Assembly: GCA_039621445.1 (NCBI GenBank)
Contig: CP154954.1
Coordinates: 77,510,073 to 77,574,072, forward strand
Length of the DNA: 64,000 nt
Direction of reading: 5' to 3'
DNA from: Euglena gracilis
Lineage: Eukaryota > Euglenida > Euglenophyceae > Euglenales
In this document: positions 37,851 through 49,646 of the stretch, piece after piece
Layout of the letters: each line of letters begins with the position of its first letter
Position numbering within the stretch: the first letter of the stretch is position 1
Program-made: the position numbers and the translations under genes
Notes under the pieces: generated by a model
Databases searched by the model: none
What the model saw: the letters and a program-made list of their open reading frames with translations, nothing else
Told to the model about the DNA's origin: nothing

Positions 37851-38145
37851 TCCATGCAAGGTTTTTTTTAGTTGTGGACCCCCCCCCGGGGTAGGGAGGG
37901 GGCGGTGGGTTCCAGCTGCCCCCCCCCCCCCCCGGGGGTTCCCCCAGGGGGGGAGAGGGATATACTTTTCTTACGGTAGCCGAAGGCACCGAAATTTTTC
38001 GAAAAAGTGCCAATTCAGAGTTTTTCACGATTTTTGGGTGGGTTCCGGGACACCCCCCACCTGGGGGGCCGCTAGGGGGCGGGTGGTGGGTGAGGGGGTT
38101 GGGGGAGTCCCCCCGGACTTAAAAAAAAAGACCCTGGTTCCATGT
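37851..38145. mobile_element. hAT-type MITE with 8-bp target duplication, unit 4 copy
   Basis: Same insertion as in unit 2: GTTCCATG on both sides, CAAGGTTTTTTTTAG left end and AAAAAAAAAGACCCTG right end. C- and G-run lengths in the interior differ between copies. Confidence 0.75.
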
Positions 38146-39009
38146 TGTCAAGTTTGTATTGCTGCCCAGCAGAAATTTTTTAAAAATCCGGCACCTGAGC
38201 CCACAGTTGGCAGAACAATTCCCCTCCCGAAAGCCCAGTTTTTTTGAATGTCATTCCCTTTTGAAGTGGTGTTGGCCTATCCTGTGTTCTGGGCATGTTG
38301 TTATGGACACATAATCACAGGTCTGGAATATACACACCACCTCACCGACGTCCACCATTGCTCCCAACGGCCCCGGCCTCAGAGTCGCCGCAGAACCTGA
38401 GGGTATATGAGGGGGACAAATAATTCGCTCTCACCCTTCCCCTCTCCCCTCCGATTTCGGCTCAAAACAGCCAAAAATCATGGGGGAATGGCCCCATTTC
38501 TGTTTTCTGTGCGGGGCTGTCCCCTCTCAGTCCTTGGTTCTTGTCACCAAACTGGCTGGGGTTTTCACGCATTGGGATAACCTTTTTGAGAAGTATTTTG
38601 AAACATTCTGGAAAAATATTTCTTAGAACAGGCCCCCCCCACTGTTGAGGGCTGGCCCTGCCCGAAACGGTTGAGAGGAGGGATATTTTTGCTGCCAACG
38701 GACTGTGGAATTGCTCAAAATTTCCTCCTGAAATCCTGGCTCTGTTCCCTGTCTAAAAACAGGAGGAAAGATGATGGGGAGAATATCTGCAGATAATTAA
38801 TTCCTGGTGTAAAGAATCTGTAAATTCTGCACACAAAAACAAAAAAAGATGAAAAAACAATCTGAGAGCATCAGCCCATCATCACGGGCTCACAAGCCCC
38901 AGGGCTTTCGGTTGGTCTGACCGAAATTCTGGCAGAGGTAATCATCACAGCCACGGCGTGAAATTCCTGCCCCACTACCAGGGCTTCGGTTCGGTGAACT
39001 GAAACTGAA

Positions 39010-39224
39010 ACTCTCCGGGAAAAAATAAACTGTCACAGCCACAGCCACAGCCACAGCCGTTCTCATCATGATTGATCAAATTCCCCCCCCACGGTTTTCG
39101 GTTCGGTTCAACTGAAACTCTCCGGGAAAAAATAAACTGTCACAGCCACGGCCATTCTCATCATGATTGATCAAATTCCCCCCCACGGTTTTCGGTTCGG
39201 TTCAACCGACCCAGTTTCGGGGAG
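39010..39224. repeat. 107-bp tandem duplication in segment L, unit 4
   Basis: CTCTCCGGGAAAAAATAAAC recurs 107 bp later (39,011 and 39,118) with the following CACAGCCAC and CATGATTGATCAAATTCC blocks. Units 1 and 2 have one copy. Inside are 6-bp CACAGC/CACGGC repeats. Confidence 0.85.
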
Positions 39225-40333
39225 GAAGAGAGGCAAACAGAGCTGCCCCCCTCCAGTCCAGAAATTGAGAGATCCAGAGAGAGAAAAATGCTGCCCCTCG
39301 GGCCTTCGCTTCTGCAAAACTGAGCCCGGGTCAGGGGGAAAGCGTTTTTAAAAAATGTCTGCCCTGCTGCCCCCCCCCCCCAGCCTCGAATTCGGCTTAC
39401 TTCCGGCCGCACTTCTGCTTCGGCGGGATTGAAATTAACCCCCCCAGACCTGACAACCAGCTCAGGTTTAAGGAGGAGGGGAAATCAATAACAATTATTC
39501 CTGCCCCCAAAACCCAGATTATCAGTCTATGGTCGTAAATCGATTATCAGTCTATGGTCGTAAATCTGTGGTGGGGGTAATTTAATGTTGTGCCCCACTC
39601 CGAATTTGGCCGGCCAGCCAAATCTCAGGGTTGGGAAAAAAAACAGGTCTGTCACACCCTGCTTTTTTTTAATATTCTGCACCGTAACAGAGATTTCATG
39701 AAATATAAATGCAAGCAGCTTTTGCAAAATTCTGTGGACCTGCCGTATCTTGTTTCATAAGACAAGCCAGCCAGGATTCTGAAAGAAACCAGGTAGATCC
39801 AGCAATGCAAGCAGCGCCGCATGGAACGGGACCGCGGGACGCATCGTGCCTTTATCACTCTGGCACCCAGCACCAAAAGAAGCACAACAAACCTTCAACA
39901 GAAGCATGCCTTGGCTGTTATTACATATACCATATGCCAATTTGGTCTCCACAGTCCTTCCCCAAATGCAGTGCATGCAAACCAAGGATCACAGCAAACA
40001 CCTTCCCCGTGTTACTCGGGGACTGGCTGATGTACGGCCTCGTCCACAACGGTGGGATTTCTCGAGGAGCTGGCGCCACACGGAGCTGTGGGAAGAAAGA
40101 TGTGTGGTGTGATGGCCATCCAGAGGACACTCTTTGCTGCAAGGTGCAATGTATTTTGGTGATGAATGAATGGGATTATGTATATTCTGAATTGGGATCA
40201 ACGAGGGAAAGCAGCCCAAATTTTCCTGTACATAAGTATACACACATACATTTTCCCCGATTGAGATATTTACAGGGGTGAAAAAATCTCCAAAATAACC
40301 AACAACTTTTTTCAAATGGCACCACGTTATGCT

Positions 40334-40531
40334 CTAGCAGCCACCCAACTTAGCTATATATCTGGAAACATGGCAATCAACGTTTTCCACATGACCACCT
40401 ACGCTCTTTGATGAATGTCCACCAACGTTCTTTGTATGTGTGAAAGCGTCTCCTAAATCACCACCAACATTGTTGTAATGGCCACCAATGTTGTTTGCTA
40501 CCTTGCCAGCCTGGCCACCAACGTTTTCCAC
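40334..40531 (-). repeat. Degenerate minisatellite (VGGH-type reading), unit 4 copy
   Basis: 65-codon open minus frame with five VGGH/IGGH motifs. The copy at 29,622-29,819 differs in only a few residues. See the unit 1 copy for interpretation. Confidence 0.5.
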
Positions 40532-41126
40532 ACACTAACGTTCACTGAATGACAACCGATTTTTCCAAACGTTTGATCATAGTTTTCAAATGGGACAATT
40601 TCCAGGCATAGTGCCACAGATGGGAGAATTCTGATACAAGGTGTATATTCCGATAACACGAGATAGACCAACTGTGGAAGTCTACCAAAGTTTCTGACAG
40701 GGCAAAAATTTCAGTGTGTGTCAACCAAGACCAAGGACCACGGAAAACACCTGCATCGTGCCCCCTGGGTGCCAGTTGCTGGATGGCCTCGTCAATGTTG
40801 GTTGGGGCGCCACGTGGTGTGAGAGGAATGATGAGTGCCGTGATGGCCATCATGGAAGAAGTTACACAATTTACCCACCGCACCACTGAATGTTTAAAGA
40901 GGTTGTGTGAATGTTCAGCGGAGCCTACCAGAAGTCTTCCCCATTTATTTCACCGTTTTACCACTTTTTCACACGGCAGGCACTTTTTTTTCTGTATTTC
41001 GACTGTTGGTTAAGAGTTACCGTTTCCCGCATATTGAAGCTATTACAGTTTTCCAGAGGGCCACCGACGTTCAATGAATGGCCACCAGAGTGTATGAATG
41101 CATTATCATACTGAAAATGGTTGAGT

Positions 41127-41432
41127 TTATCTGCTTCGTCTAAGGTGAAAGAATGCATTACATCTCTCACAAGGCTGATATTTTGCAATGAATGCGGGCA
41201 GGCAGCTGTGATCATGGCATACCAGTTGTCTGGTTTTGACCTCCGCATTGTTTGTGTGGAGCACAGTGCTTGGGATCATGATGTCCAAAAGGACAGGTGG
41301 TGCTGGTGTACCAACAGGTGACTCCCCAGAGGTTTTGCAGAAAGAATTTGTGAATTCCGGTTCAAACTGGCCATCAATATGATTTTCATGACCACCACCA
41401 CCAATGGCCACCAAAGGTTCCAGATTGGACAC
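41127..41432 (-). pseudogene. Cys/His-containing ORF, segment Q, most intact copy
   Basis: 101-codon minus frame with a CHDHSC...CERC arrangement near its C-terminus. Units 2 and 3 have lost 8 bp here (GTTGTGACC for GTTGTCTGGTTTTGACC), which shifts the frame before the Cys block, and unit 1 lacks the region. A diverged partner lies at 41,756-41,944 on the same strand (YGDHDCQ...LCKYC). The spacing resembles a small zinc-binding site, but no named finger matches. Low confidence. Confidence 0.25.
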
Positions 41433-41618
41433 TCATTCTATCCACCAGAATGAACAACTACCAGAATTTTTTGCAGGCCTGGAAATAGCCAGAGTTTTTG
41501 TAATGACCTACGTTGATGGTTGTAGGTCTGAAAATTCCAGAACATGGCCACTAACGTTTTCCATATGACCACCTGTGTTCATTGAATGTCCACCAACATA
41601 TCTAATACGTTCAGAATT

Positions 41619-42179
41619 GTTCCGAAGGAGGCCACCAATGCGTTACACATGACGAGGAACATTTGTTGAATATCTGGGAAAGATTCCAAATTGTTCAACA
41701 TAATTTTTAAATGGAACGAATTTTTTGAAAGGTCCAGTTTCTTGGAATGGCATTATATTTGGGCGAAAGCAAGGGAACGATGTGATGGATGCAGAAACGG
41801 TAAAAGCCGTCGCTCGTTGATTTTGGTGACAGCTGATGAATCGCCCAAGTAAGAGCAGTATTTGCACAGGCGGGCAGCTGTCCCTTCCTGGCAGTCATGA
41901 TCACCATATTTTGTTGAAGAGCTCACCCGCTTCAAACAGGGCATGTAGAATATGGACAGGCAAATGATGCAATAAAATGTTTGACAACATTTTGAAAATT
42001 TTTTAACAATCTCGTCTTTTGAATCCTCTGGAAACGGATAAAGAATGAAATCAATTTTGTATTATTTTTACATTGACGTGAGCAAATTCATTGTCGGCTC
42101 ATTGATGTTCATTGATTTTCAACACATAACGTTGATTTTTCTGCAATACCAAAATGAATTGCGATTTGTTTGATGAACT
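41619..42179. other. Unique flank of the array; diverged extension of Q
   Basis: Array homology ends at 41,618, but GGCCACCAATGCGTTACAC (41,630), the Cys-containing minus frame at 41,756-41,944 and the CATTGATG/AACGTTGATT words at 42,100-42,140 look like older relatives of segment P/Q sequence. 41,950-42,100 shows nothing else. Confidence 0.4.
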
Positions 42180-42305
42180 TCAGCATGCGATGATGTCCGC
42201 GATGAGCCCTCCGCACTCCTGTCGGTGGATTCCGTCTGTGTCTGCCTTCATCCAGTCCTCTGCCGTCCGTTCGTCCAGCACTGTCTCCTTCAGCATGTTG
42301 GCCAC
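42180..42305 (-). CDS. Putative terminal exon, unknown gene
   Basis: On minus, a strong acceptor (CTTCAACTGGCCCTGCAG|GTGGCC) opens a 41-codon frame ending in TGA at 42,180-42,182. The peptide begins VANMLKETVLDERTAEDW and ends GGLIADIIAC. Third positions are mostly G or C, in contrast with AT-rich flanks, and the composition is balanced, so this looks like real coding sequence. Downstream there is no perfect AATAAA, only AATAAT/AATACA variants near 42,060. It may belong with other minus-strand exon candidates at 43-49 kb. The family is not recognised. Confidence 0.4.
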   Translation of the reverse strand: MANMLKETVLDERTAEDWMKADTDGIHRQECGGLIADIIAC

Positions 42306-43063
42306 CTGCAGGGCCAGTTGAAGGCTTCCATTTGATATGCACACTTAGTTTCACGAGAAGCAGTTGTTACCACGTATTACGCACAAGAAAATTGTAGAAA
42401 GGTTTTTATGCTTGTTTTTTTTGTAGCTTTGTCGCTCAAAGCGAGTTTCGGTTAGGGCGTGTTCCCAGGTAGATTGCTTGTGTGGCTCCGCAATGGTGGC
42501 CTGAACATTCCAGCACGGCTGCTATTTTCCCCCTTCTCGAGCAAGGACGATGGCCAGCCAGAAGCAGTCACCCAAAGCGATGTCAAGCCGCTTCTAAGGT
42601 CGATGGCACATCATACAGCCATCCTGTTCCTACCTTGCAGCATTATTCCAAGTTCCCGTCAGCACAGTGTCCGGTCACGAAGGAACGGCCAGGTCAGAAG
42701 CGGGGTTCCACGGAGTCAGACGAACCGTCCCGACTGCAGTGGAATGCTCACCGACTGCAATGGAATGATCACAGAAGTTTAATTTGGAAATGTTTACAGA
42801 GGACTGATTTTTTAGACCTACGGAATCAGAGAGAGGGAAGTTCGGGCGGTCTTGTTGAATAAGTTGGCGTCACAGCAAGCTCTTTCACCCTTCAAGGTGT
42901 ATTCATCTGATTGTTAAGCCAAAGGAAAAGTAAATAGTAATTTGGAGAAGGTTGGAATGGAAAGCAGAGAACCCTGGATGCTCAGAGGCAAATTATGCTC
43001 CTCACATTGGACGCAGAGGATTTAATGCCTAATTTTAGATGTAGAATTATTTTATCGCATTGA
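42306..43063. other. No gene recognised between two exon candidates
   Basis: Plus-strand ORFs at 42,459-42,862 overlap in two frames and have no domain. If the flanking exons are real, this is an intron or intergenic sequence. Confidence 0.4.
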
Positions 43064-43277
43064 TTAACATTCAAGCTCCTCAAGGTTGATACGCAGTTCA
43101 GAAAACATATTCAGCTGGGAGTGCTGGCTCTTCTGCTCTTGGATTGCCACTCTATGAAGTGAAGGAAACATTGGACACCGAATGGAGGAGACTCGAAACA
43201 TCATATTTAGGTTGTCTGGCTCCATTTTAAACACATTTTTGACGATAACGTTGAAGGCGTTTTTCAAGAGGTGGATT
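43064..43277 (-). CDS. Putative terminal exon, unknown gene
   Basis: Acceptor GCGCCTTCCCTTCACAG|A followed by 70 open codons and TAA. The peptide starts IHLLKNAFNVIVKNVFKMEP and ends SELRINLEELEC. The acceptor is among the best in the window, with an uninterrupted pyrimidine tract. It has its own stop codon, so it and 42,180-42,305 cannot both be the last exon of one transcript unless spliced alternatively. The family is not recognised. Confidence 0.35.
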
Positions 43278-43432
43278 CTGTGAAGGGAAGGCGCGCCCTG
43301 CTTTTCCGGATGGCGCCTTGTTCTCTTGGGCCTGAGGTCTAGAACGCTCAATCCATAGCGACTGGTGTGATCTTCTAAGGCAGAAATGGCTCATGGAATT
43401 TATGTCAAAGGGGTGAATATGGACGAGTATTA

Positions 43433-43568
43433 TTAACATAATACGTCATGTGTCTGCACCAATGACATTTGCGATTGCTGATCAGGAGACTGAATTGATC
43501 GAAGCCAGTGGTTCACACCAGGCTGTTTTTGCTTTGAACTGGACCTCGCTCTCTTAGGTGTCCGTCCT
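43433..43568 (-). CDS. Weak exon candidate with basic cluster
   Basis: Acceptor CCTTCTCGTCGCAG|GACGGACACC, then a 44-codon open frame with PKRARSSSKQK and a TAA stop. The short length and ordinary codon use leave it doubtful. Confidence 0.2.
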
Positions 43569-44438
43569 GCGACGAGAAGGCTCAGGATACAAGACATTAA
43601 CAATTCAGAAAGTTGAAGTTCAAGGCAACAGATATCAAGAATCAATCAAGAAAATTGAGGTTTCTCACATTTCTCAAGCAGTTTATTTTCCTTCCTCTCA
43701 TTTTGTCACGCTTCGTGCTGCTCGTCGTCTGCATCCATTGCTGGCATGGTCACCTAATTGATGGAAATGATGGATAGTTGGTGGGTTAACTGGAATCACA
43801 AACGTCAGTCCCGTGGAAGAACCTCTTCCTGATCCAATACAGAGGTTACCTCTCAAGAGAACTTGTTTTCATCTCCCATTTCTCGCAGGGCTTCGTGAAC
43901 TTCATCCCACTTTTTTTCAGCTCAGCAACCACTCTGTAGAGTGATTATTTCTGAATCTTCTTATTCGGAGAATTGTTGAGCCTCTCAATGTGATGCTCTG
44001 CCAAACGAATTGTTTCTGTCTTGTTTCTTTGACGGAGATGTGGTTAGGAGGCAATGCCTATGTGCGCAAAGGAATGTAGAGTTGTACCTGAACCTAGTTT
44101 GCTGGTTCGTCTGGAGTGGGTCACACAGCTTATGTATGTAATCTCTTTGGTGATTTTCCTCCACAAATGCTCGTCGGAATTGGCCCCCGATGAAACGATA
44201 TCGGTCGAGGGATCCCCGCAATGGAGGGTTGTCGGGTGTAAGGAGGAAGGTGTCTCACCTTCACCAGCAATTTCTTTTCCTTCCTCTCAACTGGTCACGC
44301 TTCGTGCTGCTCGTCGTCTGCATCCATTGCTGGCATGGTCACCTAATTGGTGGAAATAATGGATAGTTGGTGGGTTAACTGGAATCACAAACGTCGGTCA
44401 TGTGGAAGAACCCCTTCCTGATCCAATGAAGAGATTAC

Positions 44439-44656
44439 CTCTCAAGAGAAATTGTTTTCATATCGCATTTCTCGCAGGGCTTCGTGAACTTCATCCCACT
44501 TTTTTTCAGCTCAGCAACCACTCTGTAGAGTGAATATTTCTGAATCTTCTTATTCGGAGAATTGTTGAGCCTCTCAATGTGATGCTCTGCCAAACGAATT
44601 GTTTCTGTCCTGTTTCTTTGACGGAGATGTGGTAAGGAGGCAATGCCTATCTGTCC
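44439..44656 (-). pseudogene. Exon X of the array, open copy
   Basis: Minus frame of 72 codons between CATCCAG|GGACAG and GAGAG|GTAATC. It contains LAEHHIERLNNSPNKK, then KYSLYRVVAELKKSG and a CEKC pair. The A-x(n)-N..S-x(n)-Y.L..V..A pattern is faintly like a cystatin-fold core, but I would not assign it. In copies near 43,950, 45,300, 45,580 and 48,530 TAT becomes TAA in the KYSLY part, so half the copies are stopped; those near 46,170, 46,930, 47,200 and 47,790 are open there. Confidence 0.35.
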
Positions 44657-44753
44657 CTGGATGGAATGTAGAGTTGTACCTGAACCTGGATCGCTGCTGC
44701 TGCATCTTGAGTGGATCACACAATTTATGTATGTAATCTCTTTGGTGATTTAC

Positions 44754-44941
44754 CTCCAGAAATGCGGAGCTGCGTGCCACTGCTCGTCGGAATTGGCTCC
44801 CAATGGAACGAAATTGGTGGAGGGCTCCCGTGAGGCGAACAAAAGCCCAGCTCTGCGAAGCTGGCGTTGTGCCGTTGCCTTCAGTTGCATCTCAGGCTTC
44901 AGCTTATCCAAAGCGGATTCCATACAACCATGCACATGCAT
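44754..44941 (-). pseudogene. Exon Z of the array, copy 1
   Basis: Open from ATG (MHVHGCMESALDKLKPEMQL) to a donor TTCTGGAG|GTAAATC, 62 codons ending HAAPHFWR. Two further copies (46,381-46,569 and 47,997-48,185) are open with only a few changes (ATPHFW; STLDKL; STTFVPL). Shorter beta copies keep the GANSDE words but replace the middle, and in one (about 44,157) the donor GT is GA. The set reads as exon duplication within a minus-strand gene or its relic. Family unknown. Confidence 0.35.
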
Positions 44942-46380
44942 TGCGATGGAGGAAAGGTGAAAGAGATGATTGAAGAAGAACCCCGCAATGGAGGGTTGTC
45001 GGGTGTATGAAGGGAGGTTTCTCACATTTCTCAAGCAACTTCTTTTCCTTCCTCTCATTTCGTCACGCTTCGTGCTGCTCGTCGTCTGCATCCATTGCTG
45101 GCATGGTCACCTAATTGATGGAAATGATGGATAGTTGGTGGGTTAACTGGAATCACAAACGTCAATCCCGTGGAAGAACCCCTTCCTGATCCAATACAGA
45201 GGTTACCTCTCAAGAGAACTTGTTTTCATCTCCCATTTCTCGCAGGGCTTCGTGAACTTCATCCCACTTTTTTTCAGCTCAGCAACCACTCTGTAGAGTG
45301 ATTATTTCTGAATCTTCTTATTCGGAGAATTGTTTAGCCTCTCAATGTGATGCTCTGCCAAACGAATTGTTTCTGTCCTGTTTCTTTGACCTAATTTATT
45401 TGACGTGGTGGATAGTTGGTGGGTTAACTGGAATCACAAACATCAGTCCCGTGGAAGAACCCCTTCCTGATCCAATACAGAGGTTACCTGTCAAGAGAAC
45501 TTGTTTTCATCTCCCATTTCTCGCAGGGCTTCGTGAACTTCATCCCATTTTTTTTTCAGCTCAGCAACCACTCTGTAGAGTGATTATTTCTGAGTCTTCT
45601 TATTCGTAGAACTGTTGAGCCTCTCAGTGTGATGCTCTGCCAAACAAATCGTTTATGTCCTCTTTCCTTGACAGATATGTGGTAAGGAGGCAATGCCTAT
45701 GTACTCCAGAAAGTAATGTAGAGTTGTACCTGAACCTAGTTTGCTGGTTCGTCTGGAGTGGGTCACACAGCTTATGTATGCAATCTCTTTGGTGATTTTC
45801 CTCCACAAATGCTCGTCGGAATTGGCCCCCGATGAAACGATATCGGTCGAGGTATCCCCGCAATGGAGGGTTGTCGGGTGTAAGGAGGGAGGTGTCTCAC
45901 CTTCACCAGCAATTTATTTTCCTTCCTCTCAATTTGTCACGCTTTGTGCTGCTCGTTGTCTGTATCCATTAGTGGCATAGTCACCTAATTGATGGAAATG
46001 ATGGATAGTTGGTGGGTTAACTGGAATCACAAACGTCAGTCCCGTGGAAGAACCTCTTCCTGATCCAATAAAGAAGTTACCTCTCAAGAGAAAGTGTTTT
46101 CATATCGCATTTCTCGCAGGGCTTCGTGAACTTCATCCCACTTTTTTCCAGCTCAGCAACCACTCTGTAGAGTGAATATTTCTGAATCGTCTTATTCGGA
46201 GAATTGTTCAGCCTCTCAGCATGATGCTCTGCCAAACGAATCGTTTCTGTTCTGTTTCTCTGACGGAGATGTGGTAAGGAGGCAATGCAATGTAGAGTTG
46301 TACCTGAACCTGGATCGCTGCTGCAGCGTTAATCTTGAGTGGATCACGCAATTTATGTATGTAATCTCTTTGGTGATTTA

Positions 46381-46569
46381 CCTCCAGAAATGCGGAGTTG
46401 CGTGCCACTGCTCGTCGGAATTGGCTCCCAATGGAACGAAATTGGTGGAGGGCTCCCGTGAGGCGAACAAAAGCCCAGCTCTGCGAAGCTGGCGTTGTGC
46501 CGTTGCCTTCAGTTGCATCTCAGGCTTCAGCTTATCCAAAGCGGATTCCATACAACCATGCACATGCAT
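46381..46569 (-). pseudogene. Exon Z of the array, copy 2
   Basis: Same start, length and donor (GGAG|GTAAATC) as copy 1; one visible residue change (HATPHFW). Confidence 0.35.
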
Positions 46570-47996
46570 TGCGATGGAGGAAAGGTGAAAGAGATGATTG
46601 AAGAAGAACCCCGCAATGGAGGGTTGTCGGGTGTATGAAGGGAGGTTTCTCACATTTCTCAAGCAATTTCTTTTCCTTCCTGTCACTTTGTCACGCTTTG
46701 TGTTGCTCATCGTCTGCATCCATTGCTGGCATGGTCACCTAATTGATGGAGATGATGGATAGTTGGTGGGTTAATTGGAATCACAAACGTCAATCCCGTG
46801 GAAGAACCCCTTCCTGATCCAATAAAAAGGTTACCTCTCAAGAGAAAGTGTTTTCATCTCGCATTTCTCGCAGGGCTTCGTGAATTTATCCCACTTTTTT
46901 TCAGCTCAGCAACCACTCTGTGGAGTGAATATTTCAGAATCTTCTTATTCGGAGAATTGTTTAGCCTGTCAATGTGATGCTCTGCCAAACGAATCGTTTC
47001 TGTCCTGTTTCCTTGACCTAATTGATGGACATGGTGGATAGTTGGTGGGTTAACTGGAATCACGAACATCAGTCCCGTGGAAGAACCCCTTCCAACAGGT
47101 TACCTCTCAAGAGAAAGTGTTTTCATCTCGCATTTCTCGCAGGGCTTTGTGAACTTCATCCTACTTTTTTTTTTCAGCTCAGCAACCACTCTGTAGAGTG
47201 AATATTTCTGAATCTTCTTATTCGGAGAATTGTTTAGCCTCTCAATGTGATGCTCTGCCAAACGAATCTTTTTTGTCCTGTTTCTTTGACAGATATGTGG
47301 TTAGGAGGCAATGCCCATGTGCCCAAAGGAATGTAGAGTTGTACCTGAACCTAGTTTGCTGGTTCGTCTGGAGTGGGTCACACAGCTTATGTATACAATC
47401 TCTTTGGCGATGTACCTCCACAAATGCTCGTCGGAATTGGCTCTCGATGTAACGATATCGGTCGAGGGCTCCCCGCAATGGAGGGTTGTCGGGTGTAAGG
47501 AGGGAGGTGTCTCACCTTCACCAGCAATTTATTTTCCTTCCTATCAACTAGTCACGCTTCGTGCTGATCGGTCGTCTGCATCCATTGCTGGCATGGTCAC
47601 CTAATTGATGAAAATAATGGATAGTTGGTGGGTTAACTGGAATCACAAACGTCAGTCCCGTGGAAGAACCCTTTCTTGATCCAATAAAGAGGTTACCTCT
47701 CAAGAGAAATTGTTTTCATCTCGCATTTCTCGCAGGGCTTCGTGAACTTCGTCCCACTTTTTTTCAGCTCAGCAGCCACTCTGTAGAGTGAATATTTCAG
47801 AATCTTCTTATTCGGAGAATTGTTCAGCCTCTCAGCATGATGCTCTGCCAAACGAATCGTTTCTGTCCTGTTTCTCTGACGGAGATGTGGTAAGGAGGCA
47901 ATGCAATGTAGAGTTGTACCTGAACCTGGATCGCTGCTGCAGCGTTCATCTTGAGTGGATCACGCAATTTATGTATGTAATCTCTTTGGTGATTTA

Positions 47997-48185
47997 CCTC
48001 CAGAAATGCGGAGCTGCGTGCCACTGCTCGTCGGAATTGGCTCCCAATGGAACGAAAGTGGTGGAGGGCTCCCGTGAGGCGAACAAAAGCCCAACCCTGC
48101 GAAGCTGGCGTTGTGCCGTTGCCTTCAGTTGCATCTCAGGCTTCAGCTTATCCAAAGTGGATTCCATACAACCATGCACATGCAT
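47997..48185 (-). pseudogene. Exon Z of the array, copy 3
   Basis: Same frame and donor; changes include STLDKL, RRVGLLF and STTFVPL. Mostly non-synonymous differences among three young copies give no sign of strong constraint. Confidence 0.35.
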
Positions 48186-48924
48186 TGCGATGGAGGAAAG
48201 GTGAAAGAGATGGTTGAAGAAGGGTTGTCGGGTGTATGAAGGGAGGTTTCTCACATTTCTCAAGCAATTTCTTTTCTTTCCTCTCATTTCGTCACGCTTC
48301 GTGCTGCTCGTCGTCTGCATCCATTGCTGGCATGGTCACCTAATTGATGGAAATGATGGATAGTTGGTGGGTTAACTGGAATCACAAACGTCAGTCCCGT
48401 GGAAGAACCTCTTCCTGATCCAATAAAGAAGTTACCTCTCAAGAGAAAGTGTTTTCATATCGCATTTCTCGCAGGGCTTCGTGAATTTCATCCTACTTTT
48501 TTCAGCTCAGCAACCACTCTGTAGAGTGATTATTTCTGAATCTTCTTATTCGGAGAATTGTTTAGCCTCTCAATGTGATACTCTGCCAAACGAATTGTTT
48601 CTGTCCTGTTTCTTTGAAGGAGATGTGGTTAGGAGGCAATGCCTATGTGCACAAAGGAATGTAGAGTTGTACCTGAACCTAGTTTGCTGGTTCGTCTGGA
48701 GTGGGTCACACAGCTTATGTATGTAATCTCTTTGGTGATTTACCTCCACAAATGCTCGTCGGAATTGGCCCCTGATGGAACGATATCGGTCGAGGGACCC
48801 CCGCAATGGAGGGTTGTCGGGTGTATGAAGGGAGGTGTCTCACATTTCTCAAGCAATTTCTTTTCTTTCCTCTAATTTTGTCACGCTTCGTGCTGCTCGT
48901 CGTCTGCATCCATTGCTGGCAACA

Positions 48925-49620
48925 CATGACACCAAAACGATTGTCTGGATGGAACAAGAGGAAAGTCATTTTCATGGAGAAAGCATCTGTTCCATCAATT
49001 CAGGTGCATTGGCTCTGGAGGGCCTTATGTGATTCCTTACCACTGTCGTAATTTTCTCACAGCTAGATCGGCAGGTCTGCCAACCAGCAGCTCACCATTC
49101 GATTGCTGGCTCCTTCCAGCACACGTCTGAGCTACTGCCTTGTCACCAGGTTCAATTGCGACAGGCAAGGGTGCACAACTCGTCTGTTTCTTTGCTTCGG
49201 CATCAGTTTATAATCACATACGACCAGTATGTGCTGGTGTGAACAGCTTGCCACCATCTTGCAACTGGCAGCTGCAGCGAAATGCCACCGTCATCTATTC
49301 ACCCTCATCAATGGTGACTGCGCTGAGGTGCCAATGTGTGGATGACAGCAGCGACCTGATTGCCGCCAGGTCTCCATTGGGGCTACAATCACCGCAACAC
49401 CGAGCTGATATTGCTAAGGGATTGACGCTTTCCTCCCAACCTGAACACTGGCAGCACACAAACAGCTGATTGTACATGTCTCAAGTTGATGTATTAAGTC
49501 GGAAACGACTGCAGCCATTATTTCCACAGCACAATCTGATAGATAACCTTTCGTTGAGGTGTGATACCAACTAGTATTGATCTGCCGATGCTGCAAGGGT
49601 CTTGGTGCAGCCTCTTTCTG
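48925..49620 (-). pseudogene. Coding relic paralogous to 56.0-56.6 kb
   Basis: Minus strand contains DAEAKKQTSCAPLPVAIEPG, then NGELLVGRPADLAVRKLRQW and a stop, in one frame (about 49,050-49,215). 56,140-56,310 reads NAEAGKQTSCPPVPVAVEPG then SGELLVGTPAVLTVRKL. Conservation is higher at protein level than at DNA level, though both copies are broken (frame changes before this block; two stops in the 56-kb copy). The EPG...GELLVG pattern recalls the linker after the protease of LTR-retrotransposon Pol, but no DTG active site or RT motif is visible. Confidence 0.4.
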
Positions 49621-49646
49621 TGCCATCGCAAGTCAAACCGCCAGCT

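Larger units (their letters stand above)
32367..41618. repeat. Tandem array unit 4, rearranged and 3'-truncated
   Basis: A-G run to about 34,800, where G joins the right part of J (GAAGCACGATTTTTGAGGCA, with a short repeated filler), then K to 35,504. There the text jumps back to the D/E border (35,505), and E, F, G, H, I, J, K, L, M, N, O, P and Q follow. Homology to the other units stops at 41,618 (TTCAGAATT|G), before R. So E-G and K are each present twice in this unit. Confidence 0.9.
43640..48920 (-). repeat. Exon-bearing tandem array, eight copies
   Basis: The landmark CATCCATT(G/A) recurs at 43,732, 44,321, 45,089, about 45,964, 46,718, 47,579, 48,318 and 48,907, giving unit lengths of about 589, 768, 875, 754, 861, 739 and 589 bp. 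Long and short units alternate into a higher-order period of about 1.6 kb. Each unit has block alpha (AATTGATGGAAATGATGG, GGTGGGTTAACTGG) and block beta (TCAGCTCAGCAACCACTCTG, GGCAATGCCTA); beta is truncated at 45,220-45,400 and 46,855-47,025. Minus-strand exon-like ORFs with donor consensus lie in beta. Relatives are at 1-430 and 55.69-55.83 kb. Confidence 0.9.
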
